Notes: generated from the sequence alone by a model not told the origin. A DNA stretch of 32,258 nucleotides from Sphingobacteriaceae bacterium (GCA_023251775.1 JAHEYC010000040.1:1-32258); one strand, 5' to 3'. Positions 1 through 7,595 are shown, counted from the first letter of the stretch. Numbers and translations: made by a program.

Positions 1-56
1 TTTGAGATAGAATTAAAGAGAACAAGCCCAATAAAAAGAGAGAGAAATTTTTTCAT
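1..56 (-). CDS. N-terminus of an exported protein (partial, runs off the window)
   Basis: An ATG on the minus strand (plus-strand cat at 54-56) opens a frame that stays open to the window edge. The 18 complete codons read MKKFLSLFIGLVLFNSIS: a lysine pair followed by a hydrophobic run, which is the classic start of a Sec signal peptide. A good -7 box (TACATTTG, 84-91) lies 27 nt upstream of the start codon. The product should be exported or membrane-anchored. Nothing can be said about its function because the mature part lies outside the window. Confidence 0.6.
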   Translation of the reverse strand, partial: MKKFLSLFIGLVLFNSIS

Positions 57-83
57 AAGAGAAACGTTGTGTTTTTTGCTGGG

Positions 84-91
84 CAAATGTA
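84..91 (-). promoter_or_regulatory. -7 box of the left-edge signal-peptide gene
   Basis: On the minus strand the sequence reads TACATTTG, a full match to the Bacteroidota -7 consensus TAnnTTTG. Transcription would start some 20-25 nt before the ATG at 56. I see no clear TTG at the -33 position. Confidence 0.4.
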
Positions 92-203
92 AAGGTAATA
101 CTAGGAAATTGGTGCTAAATATGTGCTAATTTAGATTAACGGCGTATTTTATAGATAGTTGGGGCATATTTGTCTACAAAAACCATGGAAAACGTTAATG
201 CGT

Positions 204-575
204 TTATTTTGAGGACTTTACAGCCTTCTTAAATTCGGCCTGCACCTTTTTTGGAAGCGAAGAAACCACCAGATCGTAGGAGTGATCGATCCAATTTAAA
301 ATAAGCTTAGAACTCACCGAACCATCGCATTCAATGGTGTTCCAATGGGTTTTGTTCATATGAAATCCGGGCTCTACGCAGCTGTATTTTTCGCGCAATT
401 CGATGGCTTTTTGAGGATCGCATTTTACGTTGAAAGATAAGGGTTTTGAATCGATATCCACTAATAAGAACATCTTTCCGGCCACCTTAAAAACCAAGGT
501 AGTTTCATCAAACGGAAAACATTCTTCTGTTCTTTTTTTGGAGATGCAATACTCGCGGAGGGTTTCGATGTTCAT
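204..575 (-). CDS. MmcQ/YjbR-like family protein
   Basis: The 123-residue protein starts MNIETLREYC. It has the signatures of the MmcQ/YjbR (CyaY-like fold) family: an N-terminal helix with LREYC, the acidic ECFPFDETTLVFKVAGKMF segment, the DIDSKPLSFNVKCDP strand pair, and HMNKTHWNTIECDG near the middle. Family members are about 110-125 residues, so the length is complete. The frame is open further upstream to 647, but homology begins at MNIET, and a TAATTTTA box sits 5 nt before this ATG, so 575 is the better start. The family is often annotated as DNA-binding from its fold; its cellular role is poorly defined. It is transcribed away from the repeat at 604-697. No operon partner is seen. Confidence 0.85.
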   Translation of the reverse strand: MNIETLREYCISKKRTEECFPFDETTLVFKVAGKMFLLVDIDSKPLSFNVKCDPQKAIELREKYSCVEPGFHMNKTHWNTIECDGSVSSKLILNWIDHSYDLVVSSLPKKVQAEFKKAVKSSK

Positions 576-603
576 GATGGTAAAATTAAGGACTTTAGGG
601 CAT

Positions 604-697
604 TTAACCACGAAAGCCACGAAACTGAGAGGCAACACGAAAGACACAAAATAATTTCGTGCCCTTCGTGAAAAAGCTTCGTGTTCTTCGTGGTTAA
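604..697. repeat. Intergenic inverted repeat of CACGAAG-type units
   Basis: Both outer ends carry TTAACCACGAA in inverted orientation. The left arm (604-652) and the reverse complement of the right arm (653-697) follow the same plan: TTAACCACGAA, a second CACGAA unit, a spacer, then CACGAARG and CACRAA. The arms are imperfect copies and could fold into a long hairpin of about 90 nt. The element lies between two divergently transcribed genes and codes for nothing convincing. A related single arm is present at 17867-17922. Confidence 0.7.
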
Positions 698-794
698 AAA
701 AGGGAAGATCTCGTTAAAAAAACAAAAATCCCCACCAATTATTCCCGCATTTGAACCACTTGTAAAACACTTTAAATTACCCCGTGTAAATACA

Positions 795-802
795 TAATTT
801 TG
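795..802 (+). promoter_or_regulatory. -7 box of the exbB operon
   Basis: TAATTTTG matches the Bacteroidota -7 consensus TAnnTTTG exactly. It would give a leader of roughly 120 nt before the exbB ATG at 930. It is the best promoter candidate in the 576-929 gap. No clean -33 TTG is seen at the usual spacing. The rest of the gap between the repeat and this box is AT-rich with nothing further recognisable. Confidence 0.45.
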
Positions 803-929
803 TGTCGCTAAGAGCGTTAAAACTGCTGAAAAGGTTTATGGCGTAAAAATTTGATTTACTAAGGATTTTTATTAAGTTTGACGCTCTATTAATCTTAGAA
901 AAATAATAACTAAAAATAACACAAAAACT

Positions 930-1724
930 ATGAGCACACAAAAAACATCGGGAGGGTTCCCACTAATTGTTTCGGCCTTGGCAATTGTAATTTGCCTTTG
1001 CATCGGACTGTTTATTTATAAATTCATTTTAGGGGCTAAATCTAACTTCGATGAGTCGGGAACACATCCACATAATATATTAGGTACTATGTACATGGGT
1101 GGATTTATCGTACCAATCCTAATTGGCTTTTTATTGACGGTAATTACGTTTGCTATTGAGCGTTTCATTACCATTATGAAAGCTACAGGAAGCGGACACA
1201 CCGATAAATTTGTTACTAAAATAAAATCGTTGATCGCGAGTCACGATTTTGACGGAGCAATTGCCGAGTGCGGAAAGCAAAAAGGATCTTTAGCTAACGT
1301 AGTTCACGAAGGTGTTGTGAAATATCAATTCGTGCAAAACGATACGCAATTAGATAAAGAAGCTAAAGTTCACGCTATTCAAAAAGCATTAGAAGAAGCA
1401 ACATCATTAGAATTACCAATGTTATCTAAGAACATGGTTGTAATTTCAACCATGGCTTCTATCGGAACTCTAGCCGGTTTGATTGGAACGGTTGTGGGTA
1501 TGATCCGTGCGTTCGCCGCATTATCGGCTGCAGGTGCTCCTGATACAGGTGCATTAGCAACTGGTATCTCTGAGGCTCTTGTAAATACATTAGTGGGTAT
1601 CTTAACTTCTGCTTTAGCGATCATTTTCTATAACTATTTCAGTAATAGGATAGATCAGATCACTTATTCTATGGATGAGGCTGGATTTTCGATCATTCAA
1701 GAATTTCAAGCGAGCGGAAAATAA
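930..1724 (+). CDS. exbB: MotA/TolQ/ExbB proton channel family protein
   Basis: The 264-residue inner-membrane protein is the proton-channel stator of a TonB energy-transduction motor. A first hydrophobic segment lies near residues 10-33 and a second near 50-72 (GGFIVPILIGFLLTVITFAI). A cytoplasmic region follows, then the two conserved channel helices: GTLAGLIGTVVGMIRAF (about 182-198) and ALVNTLVGILTSALAIIF (about 217-234). The second carries the Thr and small residues typical of the MotA_ExbB domain. It is slightly longer than E. coli ExbB (244) because of an extra N-terminal segment common in Bacteroidota. It is the first gene of the cluster and is followed 57 nt later by exbD. The leader has no Shine-Dalgarno sequence, only an A-rich stretch. 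TolQ is the alternative, but the TonB gene downstream favours ExbB. Confidence 0.93.
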   Translation: MSTQKTSGGFPLIVSALAIVICLCIGLFIYKFILGAKSNFDESGTHPHNILGTMYMGGFIVPILIGFLLTVITFAIERFITIMKATGSGHTDKFVTKIKSLIASHDFDGAIAECGKQKGSLANVVHEGVVKYQFVQNDTQLDKEAKVHAIQKALEEATSLELPMLSKNMVVISTMASIGTLAGLIGTVVGMIRAFAALSAAGAPDTGALATGISEALVNTLVGILTSALAIIFYNYFSNRIDQITYSMDEAGFSIIQEFQASGK

Positions 1725-1781
1725 TTCCGTTAAAGCTTTATGGAATTTAAATAATTATTCATCTAAATAAAAAAGACACTA

Positions 1782-2465
1782 ATGTCAAAAAAACCATCAA
1801 AAGGAGGAGCACCCGCACTGGACATGACGCCCATGGTGGATCTGGCTTTCTTACTGGTAACATTTTTTATGTTAACGGCATCGTTTCGTATGTCGGAGCC
1901 TGTGGTTGTTGATCCGCCCTCGTCTATTGGAAAAGTGGATCTTCCGGATAATCACATCATGGTAACGGTTGACGATAAAGGCCGTGCTTTTTTTGGGATC
2001 AGCAATGCTTCTGCAAAAAAAGCCGCGCTTATTGAGATGGCTGCAAAATATAAAGTTGGTTTTACCGAAGAGCAGATCATAAAATTTACCGGACTACCAA
2101 GTTTTGGCGTAGATATAAAAGATCTTCCAAAATATATTGATGCAACTGAAGATCAACGTGCAAAATTTCAACCACAAAAAGGAGTTCCTTTAGATACCAT
2201 CACGCCAAATAATCAATTGAAAGATTGGATAGCAATTGGTGGAAGAGAAGCGGTGAAAATATATTTGGATGCAAAAACAAAAGCCGAAGAAACCAATACC
2301 GATTTCAAAGGCAAGAAACCTGTTTATGCGATCAAGGCTGCATCTAAAACAAAATATATTTATGTAAAGGATGTCATCAAAACATTTACCGATCTTAAAT
2401 TGTACCAGTTTAATTTAATTACATCTTTAGAAGGTGGCGGAACTATCATTGATCCGATAAAATAA
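1782..2465 (+). CDS. exbD: ExbD/TolR family biopolymer transport protein (first copy)
   Basis: ExbD pairs with ExbB to couple the proton gradient to TonB. A short basic cytoplasmic tail leads into the single membrane helix. The invariant proton-carrying aspartate is Asp20 in the motif DMTPMVDLAFLLVTFFML. The remaining roughly 185 residues are periplasmic. At 227 residues the protein is much longer than E. coli ExbD (141). The extra length is an insertion in the periplasmic part (about residues 75-175), a pattern known in Bacteroidota. A second, related exbD follows after 26 nt, so the motor may contain two ExbD types. Confidence 0.93.
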   Translation: MSKKPSKGGAPALDMTPMVDLAFLLVTFFMLTASFRMSEPVVVDPPSSIGKVDLPDNHIMVTVDDKGRAFFGISNASAKKAALIEMAAKYKVGFTEEQIIKFTGLPSFGVDIKDLPKYIDATEDQRAKFQPQKGVPLDTITPNNQLKDWIAIGGREAVKIYLDAKTKAEETNTDFKGKKPVYAIKAASKTKYIYVKDVIKTFTDLKLYQFNLITSLEGGGTIIDPIK

Positions 2466-2491
2466 AATTAGTAAACTAAAAATATTATAAA

Positions 2492-3127
2492 ATGGCAGAG
2501 ATACAAGAAGGTGGCGGAGGCCAGAAGGGCGGGAAGAAAAGAGCAAAGAAACAAAGTACGCGTATTGATATGACGCCTATGGTTGACTTAGCATTCTTAC
2601 TATTAACGTTCTTCGTTTTAACCGCAACTTTTAATAAACCAAAATCCATGGAGCTTACGTTCCCTGCACCACCGCCTATAGATCAAAAACAAGATCAGGT
2701 AAAGAATGGTATCACCTTTTTATTATCAAAAGATGATCGCATTTTTTATTACGAGGGTGAATTTAAAGTGGCAGATGATCCGGTAAAAGGACCAAAGACA
2801 ACGATCTCTGAATTGAATTTTTCGAGAGAAAGCTTGCGTAAATATCTTTTGGATAAAAGTAAAGAAATGCAAGATAAAATTTTGGTGTTAAAAGAAAAGT
2901 TCGAGAAGAATCAATTAGTGGATACAGCTTACAAACGCATGGTGCGTGATGTAAAAGCAGATCCAAAATCGTATACCTATCTTATTAAGACCGATGATAA
3001 AGCAACGTACAAAAATGTGATCGATATCATTGATGAATTGAATTATAATACCGTTGGTAAATATGTAATGGTAGATATTTTAAAACCGGAACTAGATCTT
3101 GTGATCGAAAAAGTTGGTGCTAATTAA
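2492..3127 (+). CDS. exbD: ExbD/TolR family biopolymer transport protein (second copy)
   Basis: This is the second ExbD of the cluster, 211 residues. It has a Gly/Lys-rich cytoplasmic tail (residues 5-23) and the same membrane motif as its neighbour, with the catalytic aspartate at Asp32 (DMTPMVDLAFLLLTFFVL). The periplasmic part is enlarged, with a charged helical insertion (about 95-150). Outside the membrane helix the two ExbD copies differ strongly, so they are old paralogues rather than a recent duplication. The gene sits between exbD and tonB and should be cotranscribed with both. Confidence 0.93.
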   Translation: MAEIQEGGGGQKGGKKRAKKQSTRIDMTPMVDLAFLLLTFFVLTATFNKPKSMELTFPAPPPIDQKQDQVKNGITFLLSKDDRIFYYEGEFKVADDPVKGPKTTISELNFSRESLRKYLLDKSKEMQDKILVLKEKFEKNQLVDTAYKRMVRDVKADPKSYTYLIKTDDKATYKNVIDIIDELNYNTVGKYVMVDILKPELDLVIEKVGAN

Positions 3128-3130
3128 AAA

Positions 3131-3137
3131 AAGGAGG
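3131..3137 (+). promoter_or_regulatory. Strong Shine-Dalgarno sequence before tonB
   Basis: AAGGAGG lies 4 nt before the tonB ATG. Such a strong Shine-Dalgarno match stands out here, because nearly all other starts in the window have only A-rich leaders, as is usual in Bacteroidota. It fixes the start of tonB at 3142. Confidence 0.6.
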
Positions 3138-3141
3138 CAAC

Positions 3142-3996
3142 ATGTTATTTATTTTAATAGGATTATTCGCAGCCGTTTCAGTAACGATGCTAATGCTCGA
3201 CCTTAAAACAGGTTGGAGCGGCGAAAGCTACGAAACCAGGAATACTGTGGTTTTTGAAGGACGCAATACAGAATATGGCGCGCACGAACTGCGCACAAAT
3301 TACAACCGACGCGTAATGTTCATTTTAGCGGGCATGATCATTTTCTCGTTCATGCTGTTAGGTGTAAAGAAATTTGTTGACCGTCCGAAAGAAGAAATAA
3401 AAGAAACTTTAAAAGTGGAGCAAATTGACTTAACACCTCCTCCGCCAATTGAAGATGTTCCACCACCGCCACCACCGCCACCACCGCCGCCAATGGTTGA
3501 GATGGTGAAATTTACGCCTCCCGTAATTAAAGATGATGCTGTTGAAGAAGAGCCACAAAAATTACAGGAAGAAGTAAAAGAAACGCAAGTGGGTGAAAAA
3601 AATCAGGAAGGTGAAGAAATTATTGCACCTCCAACTGAAAATACAGGACCTGCAGAACCGTCACAACCGGAGATCTTTACCATTGTGGAAGAGCAAGCAG
3701 AATTTCCGGGCGGTATTGCGGAATTAGGAAAATTCTTGAAAAAGAACATTGAGCCTAATTACCCTGCGATGGCAAGAGAGAATGGTATCAGCGGAAAATG
3801 CTTTTTGAAATTCGTTGTTAACGAAGATGGATCGATCACCAATGTAGAAATACTAAAAGGTGTTCCGGGCTGTCAGGATTGCGATAAATTAGCGGTTCAA
3901 ACAGTGAAGAATATGCCTAAGTGGAAACCTGCTAAAATGACGGGTAAATCGGTTAAGTGCTATTTTAACTTACCTATCAACTTCAAGATCCAATAA
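3142..3996 (+). CDS. tonB: Energy transducer TonB
   Basis: TonB carries energy from ExbB/ExbD to outer-membrane receptors. The 284-residue protein starts with a short hydrophobic helix (about 2-19). The Bacteroidota TonB signature EYGAHELRTNYNRR (about 44-57) follows, then the main membrane anchor (about 59-76). Next come a proline-rich periplasmic spacer with 11 consecutive prolines (codons 3460-3492), an acidic linker, and a C-terminal TonB domain (about 195-284) ending in LPINFKI. The extra N-terminal helix implies two membrane crossings before the periplasmic part. The domain contains GCQDCD, and the same CxxCD pattern recurs in the second TonB-domain protein downstream. A rho-independent terminator follows directly. 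Confidence 0.93.
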   Translation: MLFILIGLFAAVSVTMLMLDLKTGWSGESYETRNTVVFEGRNTEYGAHELRTNYNRRVMFILAGMIIFSFMLLGVKKFVDRPKEEIKETLKVEQIDLTPPPPIEDVPPPPPPPPPPPMVEMVKFTPPVIKDDAVEEEPQKLQEEVKETQVGEKNQEGEEIIAPPTENTGPAEPSQPEIFTIVEEQAEFPGGIAELGKFLKKNIEPNYPAMARENGISGKCFLKFVVNEDGSITNVEILKGVPGCQDCDKLAVQTVKNMPKWKPAKMTGKSVKCYFNLPINFKIQ

Positions 3997-4012
3997 TAAG
4001 TGTAAAATTTGC

Positions 4013-4044
4013 AAAAAAGCCATAACTAAAGTTGTGGCTTTTTT
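4013..4044 (+). terminator. Rho-independent terminator after tonB
   Basis: A 14-bp stem (one G-U pair) is formed by 4013-4026 and 4031-4044 with the loop TAAA; the stem ends in a run of six T. It lies 17 nt after the tonB stop. It divides the exb/tonB genes from the PstS-like/TPR genes, possibly as an attenuator, because no clear promoter follows it. Confidence 0.85.
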
Positions 4045-4065
4045 CATTTGTACGTAAATTTAAAG

Positions 4066-4266
4066 ATGAATAAACAGGTGAATATTTGGTTCAGTGCCGT
4101 AATGATATTACTGGTAACATGCGGCGCTTTTTTATTCGCCTTCACCGATGTGATGATCGACAGAGTGAGTGGCAACAAACGCATCATGCTTATTTTTGTT
4201 TTCGCGGGATATTCGATCTACCGAGTGATGCGATTGAAATTTTTATTAAAGAAAAAAGAGGATTAG
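4066..4266 (+). CDS. Small two-helix membrane protein of unknown function
   Basis: The 66-residue protein starts MNKQVNIW, preceded by an A-rich leader. Two hydrophobic helices (about 8-27 and 34-52) are followed by a basic tail (FLLKKKED), suggesting both ends face the cytoplasm. A longer version could begin at TTG 4048, but that codon lies just after the terminator stem, so ATG 4066 is preferred. The gene ends 4 nt before the PstS-like gene and is probably translated together with it. I recognise no family; the position between tonB and a PstS-like gene suggests an envelope accessory role, which is inference only. Confidence 0.65.
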   Translation: MNKQVNIWFSAVMILLVTCGAFLFAFTDVMIDRVSGNKRIMLIFVFAGYSIYRVMRLKFLLKKKED

Positions 4267-4270
4267 TACT

Positions 4271-5185
4271 ATGAAGGGATCTTTGGGCTTGATAGCCTGT
4301 ATATGTTTAGCATCATGCGATAATTATTTTAAGAACGATTACGTGGATAATTCGCCAACATCGGGCAAATTAAAAGTGTATTGCGAAGAAGGTTTAGCCG
4401 CGCAGATAGAAAGTCAGATCTATTCGTTTGAGAACGATTATAACAAAGCAGATATTGAAATGATCGTAAGATCAGATGCAGATGCGATACAGGCATTGTA
4501 TAACGATAGTTGCAAAGCCATGGTTATCTCAAGACTTTTAACGCCGGAGGAAGAAGGACAATTTAAAAGCAAGAACATGGATGTGCGTTATACGAATGTT
4601 GCGTGCAGCGGAATTGCAGTGATCACAAATGTAAAAACCAATTTAGCGAAATTAACTACGGTACAGTTAGGAGAATTATTGACAAGACCATTTGTGTGTA
4701 TGGATTCGATAGATGCAAATTGTAAAATAAAAGTGGTGTTTGAAAGTAACCGTTCGTCGGTGGTTTTTTATTTAAGAGATTCGGTGATCAAAGGAAAAGC
4801 ATTTTCTGAGAATTGCGCTTCACTAAAAACCTCTTTGGAAGTTATTGAACATGTGGCTAAAAATCCAAATGCGGTTGGCTTCATTGATTTTGCTTATTTG
4901 AGTGATGTTGACGATTCGCTATACAAAGCCAATAAGGACAAAATAAAATTCATTCCAATTGGAAACGGGAACGGCACCTATTATGAACCTAATCAAACCA
5001 GTTTTAAAACTGGCGAATATCCTTTGACCAGAAAAGTGTATGTTTATCATCAGGCATCGGAGTTCAGTTTAGCAAAAGGATTTGAATCGTTTGTAGCGGG
5101 ACCAAAAGGACAAACCATTTTTTTAAAACAAGGTTTGTTGCCAACAAAACAACAAGAACGAATGATCAATGTAAAAACGAAGTAA
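4271..5185 (+). CDS. PstS-like phosphate-type substrate-binding lipoprotein
   Basis: This 304-residue periplasmic binding protein resembles the phosphate-binding PstS family. The signal peptide ends in the lipobox LASC with Cys16 as the lipidated residue, so the mature protein is membrane-tethered. PstS-type features follow: LKVYCEEGLAAQI near the mature start, VACSGIAVITN (about 113), a SSVVFYLRDSV segment, NAVGFIDFAYL (about 200), and YPLTRKVYVY near the C-terminus. No pst permease or ATPase genes are nearby. Its place between tonB and TPR genes suggests a scaffold or sensing role rather than classical phosphate uptake. That combination recurs in Bacteroidota, but its function is not established. 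Confidence 0.75.
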   Translation: MKGSLGLIACICLASCDNYFKNDYVDNSPTSGKLKVYCEEGLAAQIESQIYSFENDYNKADIEMIVRSDADAIQALYNDSCKAMVISRLLTPEEEGQFKSKNMDVRYTNVACSGIAVITNVKTNLAKLTTVQLGELLTRPFVCMDSIDANCKIKVVFESNRSSVVFYLRDSVIKGKAFSENCASLKTSLEVIEHVAKNPNAVGFIDFAYLSDVDDSLYKANKDKIKFIPIGNGNGTYYEPNQTSFKTGEYPLTRKVYVYHQASEFSLAKGFESFVAGPKGQTIFLKQGLLPTKQQERMINVKTK

Positions 5186-5221
5186 TGAAATTAAAAAATG
5201 AGATCGATAAAAATAAATAGT

Positions 5222-5662
5222 ATGAAGAAACAACTAACCCTAGTACTTTGTTTGCTGGGAATGTTTGCCATAGCACAAACAAAACCCACAGCATCTGCTA
5301 AAAAAGCAGGAACAAAAAAAGAAACAAAAACAGAAGAGGCAACAAATGTTCCCGATAGAAAAGCGGAATATGTTGGCGGAAATGACGCGATGGAAAAATA
5401 CATTATTTCCAATTTAAAATATCCTTCAAAATTAGAAACTGATACATCTATCAAAACGCGAAAAGTGTTCATGAAATTCATGGTAGATAAAACCGGAAAA
5501 GTTGCCGATGTGAGCGTAATGAAAGGAATAAAAGGATGTAAAGAATGCGACGTTGAAGCTATCCGCGTTGTAAGCACTATGCCAAATTGGACTCCGGCTG
5601 TTGAAGCTAATCAGGTGATTGATTCGTGGTTCACTTTACCTATAACTTTTGCTAAAAAATAA
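5222..5662 (+). CDS. Exported TonB C-terminal-domain protein
   Basis: The 146-residue protein has a signal peptide (MKKQLTLVLCLLGMFAIAQ) with a likely cleavage after Ala-Gln. A Lys/Thr-rich linker (about 20-45) and a TonB C-terminal domain (about 50-146, from AEYVGGNDAMEKYI to LPITF) follow. It lacks the membrane anchor and proline spacer of a working TonB, so it should be free in the periplasm. Like the anchored TonB upstream it has a GCKECD motif. The start at 5222 is chosen over an in-frame ATG at 5198 because it begins the signal peptide. The gene lies 36 nt after the PstS-like gene and 64 nt before the TPR gene. Confidence 0.8.
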   Translation: MKKQLTLVLCLLGMFAIAQTKPTASAKKAGTKKETKTEEATNVPDRKAEYVGGNDAMEKYIISNLKYPSKLETDTSIKTRKVFMKFMVDKTGKVADVSVMKGIKGCKECDVEAIRVVSTMPNWTPAVEANQVIDSWFTLPITFAKK

Positions 5663-5726
5663 GGCCAAAATTTGCTAAAAAATGTCCAGGATCTATCTTT
5701 GGCACTCTATTAGAACATATACCATT

Positions 5727-7415
5727 ATGAAAAAACTTATCATATTTAGTTTGTTACTTGCAGCAGGAATTTCAACTGCGCAAACTTTACCCGACGCCAT
5801 TAAAAAAACGGATAACGAACGTTTTGAATCTGCTGCCGCCGATCTTAAAGCGTTAATTGCAAAAGAACCGAACAACGGGGCCAACTATTTTTACTACGGA
5901 GAAAATTATTTTAAGCGTGGTGATATTGACAGTGCAAATATGTTCTATTTGAAAGGAACAGAATTAAGTCCTGCTTACCCAATGAACTTTATTGGAGTTG
6001 GAAAAGTAATGCTATGCAAAAGCGATGTGAATGGTGCCAAAGCACAATTTTTTAAAGCTACCAGCATTTCTCAAAGTAAAAATGCGGATGTATTCCGTAA
6101 AATTGCCGAAGCCTATTTAGCCGGCGAATTTAAAAATCCCGATGAAGCCATTGTTGCCGCAAATGCAGCTATTAAATTAGAACCAAAAAATCCTGAAGGC
6201 TATATTATTTTAGGCGATGCGCAATTGGAAAAAAATCCGGGCGAAGGTTCAACTCCAATTAAGAATTATCAAATGGCAACAACGCTAGATCCGAAATCGG
6301 CGAAAGGAACTATTCGTATTGGTAAATTATTTCAACGCGGACGTAATTACCAAGGAGCATTAGATAAATATAAAGAAGCAGAAGCTATTGATGCAACGTT
6401 TGCACCTGCTTATCGCGAGAAAGCAGAATTATATTTCTTAGCGGGACAACCTGCAAAATCCATTGAGAACTGGAAAAAATATTTGGAATTGAATAATAGC
6501 GATTGGGCACGTTACCGTTATATGAGTGCTTTGTATAATAATAAGCAATACACCGATGCAGTTTCAGAATACGAAGGACTAAAAGCAAAAGGCTTTAAAA
6601 ATTTATATTTTGAACGTTTGGCAGGTTACAGTTATGCCGAGATGGGCGATAAAACAGATAAAGAAGCTTATAATAAAGGTTTAGCAGCGCTGAATAATTT
6701 CTTCACTATGGCCCCGCAAAATTTTAAATATATTTCTAACGATTATAAGTACAAAGGAATTCTTTTATCAAAAACAGGAAAAGATTCAGTGGCTTTAATA
6801 GAAATGGAAAAAGCTATTGTTGCTGATCCTGCTTCGAGCAAAGCAATTTATACTGAGATGGCCATTATTGCCTATCGCGGAAAAAAGTATGATAAGGTAT
6901 CGAGCATTGTTGAACGGAAAATGAGTGAGGATGCAAATTCTTTAGATAACAATGATTATTTTAATTATGGTCGCGCTAATTATAATTTGGGAAATTACAA
7001 ACTCACAGAAGCTGGCACTATTAAAGATAAAAAACTAAAAGAGGCAAAAGAATTAGAAGGCGTTCCGTTCTACATAAAATCAGATACAGCATTTTCACGA
7101 CTGATACGATTAAATCCGAATTGGGTAACTGCTTATACTTGGAAAGGAAGAAGTACATCTTCATTGAAAAATTTAGAAGGCGCTAAAATTGCTTACGAAA
7201 AAGTATTGAGTATGGTAAAACCGGAAGAAAAAACGGGCTCTTATAAAAAGGATGTTATTGAGGCCTATGAATTCTTAGGATATTATCACGTAGAGAAAAA
7301 GGATAATGCTAAGTCCGATGAAATGTTCAACGCATTAAAGGAGATAGATCCAACCAATCCAAAGGTGGTAAGCTACTTTAAGCCTAAGGCTCCGGGCGGA
7401 AACAAGCCAAAATAG
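5727..7415 (+). CDS. Exported tetratricopeptide repeat protein
   Basis: The 562-residue protein begins with a signal peptide (MKKLIIFSLLLAAGISTAQ); the frame extends upstream to 5682, but the signal peptide fixes the start at 5727. The rest is built of TPR units: clear copies near residues 40-75 (NGANYFYYGENYFKRGDIDSA), 145-180, 215-250 and near the C-terminus (VIEAYEFLGYYHVEKKDNA). TPRs bind protein partners, so the product is probably a periplasmic scaffold. It closes the exb/tonB-PstS-like cluster and is followed by a terminator. An enzymatic role is not indicated. Confidence 0.85.
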   Translation: MKKLIIFSLLLAAGISTAQTLPDAIKKTDNERFESAAADLKALIAKEPNNGANYFYYGENYFKRGDIDSANMFYLKGTELSPAYPMNFIGVGKVMLCKSDVNGAKAQFFKATSISQSKNADVFRKIAEAYLAGEFKNPDEAIVAANAAIKLEPKNPEGYIILGDAQLEKNPGEGSTPIKNYQMATTLDPKSAKGTIRIGKLFQRGRNYQGALDKYKEAEAIDATFAPAYREKAELYFLAGQPAKSIENWKKYLELNNSDWARYRYMSALYNNKQYTDAVSEYEGLKAKGFKNLYFERLAGYSYAEMGDKTDKEAYNKGLAALNNFFTMAPQNFKYISNDYKYKGILLSKTGKDSVALIEMEKAIVADPASSKAIYTEMAIIAYRGKKYDKVSSIVERKMSEDANSLDNNDYFNYGRANYNLGNYKLTEAGTIKDKKLKEAKELEGVPFYIKSDTAFSRLIRLNPNWVTAYTWKGRSTSSLKNLEGAKIAYEKVLSMVKPEEKTGSYKKDVIEAYEFLGYYHVEKKDNAKSDEMFNALKEIDPTNPKVVSYFKPKAPGGNKPK

Positions 7416-7431
7416 ATAGGCACTTTTAACA

Positions 7432-7463
7432 AAAAACCCCTTCGATGAATCGTAGGGGTTTTT
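7432..7463 (+). terminator. Rho-independent terminator after the TPR gene
   Basis: CCCCTTCGAT and ATCGTAGGGG form a stem with one T-T mismatch and a GA loop, flanked by A5 on the left and T5 on the right. It lies 17 nt after the stop codon and ends the energy-transduction cluster. The stretch 7464-7595 contains a 7-bp inverted repeat (GTTCACT 7527-7533 and AGTGAAC 7556-7562) and no gene. Confidence 0.85.
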
Positions 7464-7595
7464 CGTTTAACCCTTATAAAAGGCCCTCCACTCAGCTAAA
7501 AAAGGCCCAAAATTTAGTTAGCTCTGGTTCACTCAATAATACGGGGGTTTAAATAAGTGAACGCAAGAAATGTTTTAGGCGCCAGGAAGTTGTAG

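Noticed and set aside
430-654. 74-codon plus-strand frame
   Set aside because: Antisense to the MmcQ-like gene and ends in the inverted repeat; the Arg/Lys/Thr-rich end is translated repeat.
606-697. CRISPR array
   Set aside because: The repeated CAC units are short, irregular and inverted, with no constant spacer length and no cas genes.
4086-4274. 62-codon frame overlapping the small membrane protein
   Set aside because: Overlaps the better frame at 4066-4266, which has two clear membrane helices and ends 4 nt before the next gene.
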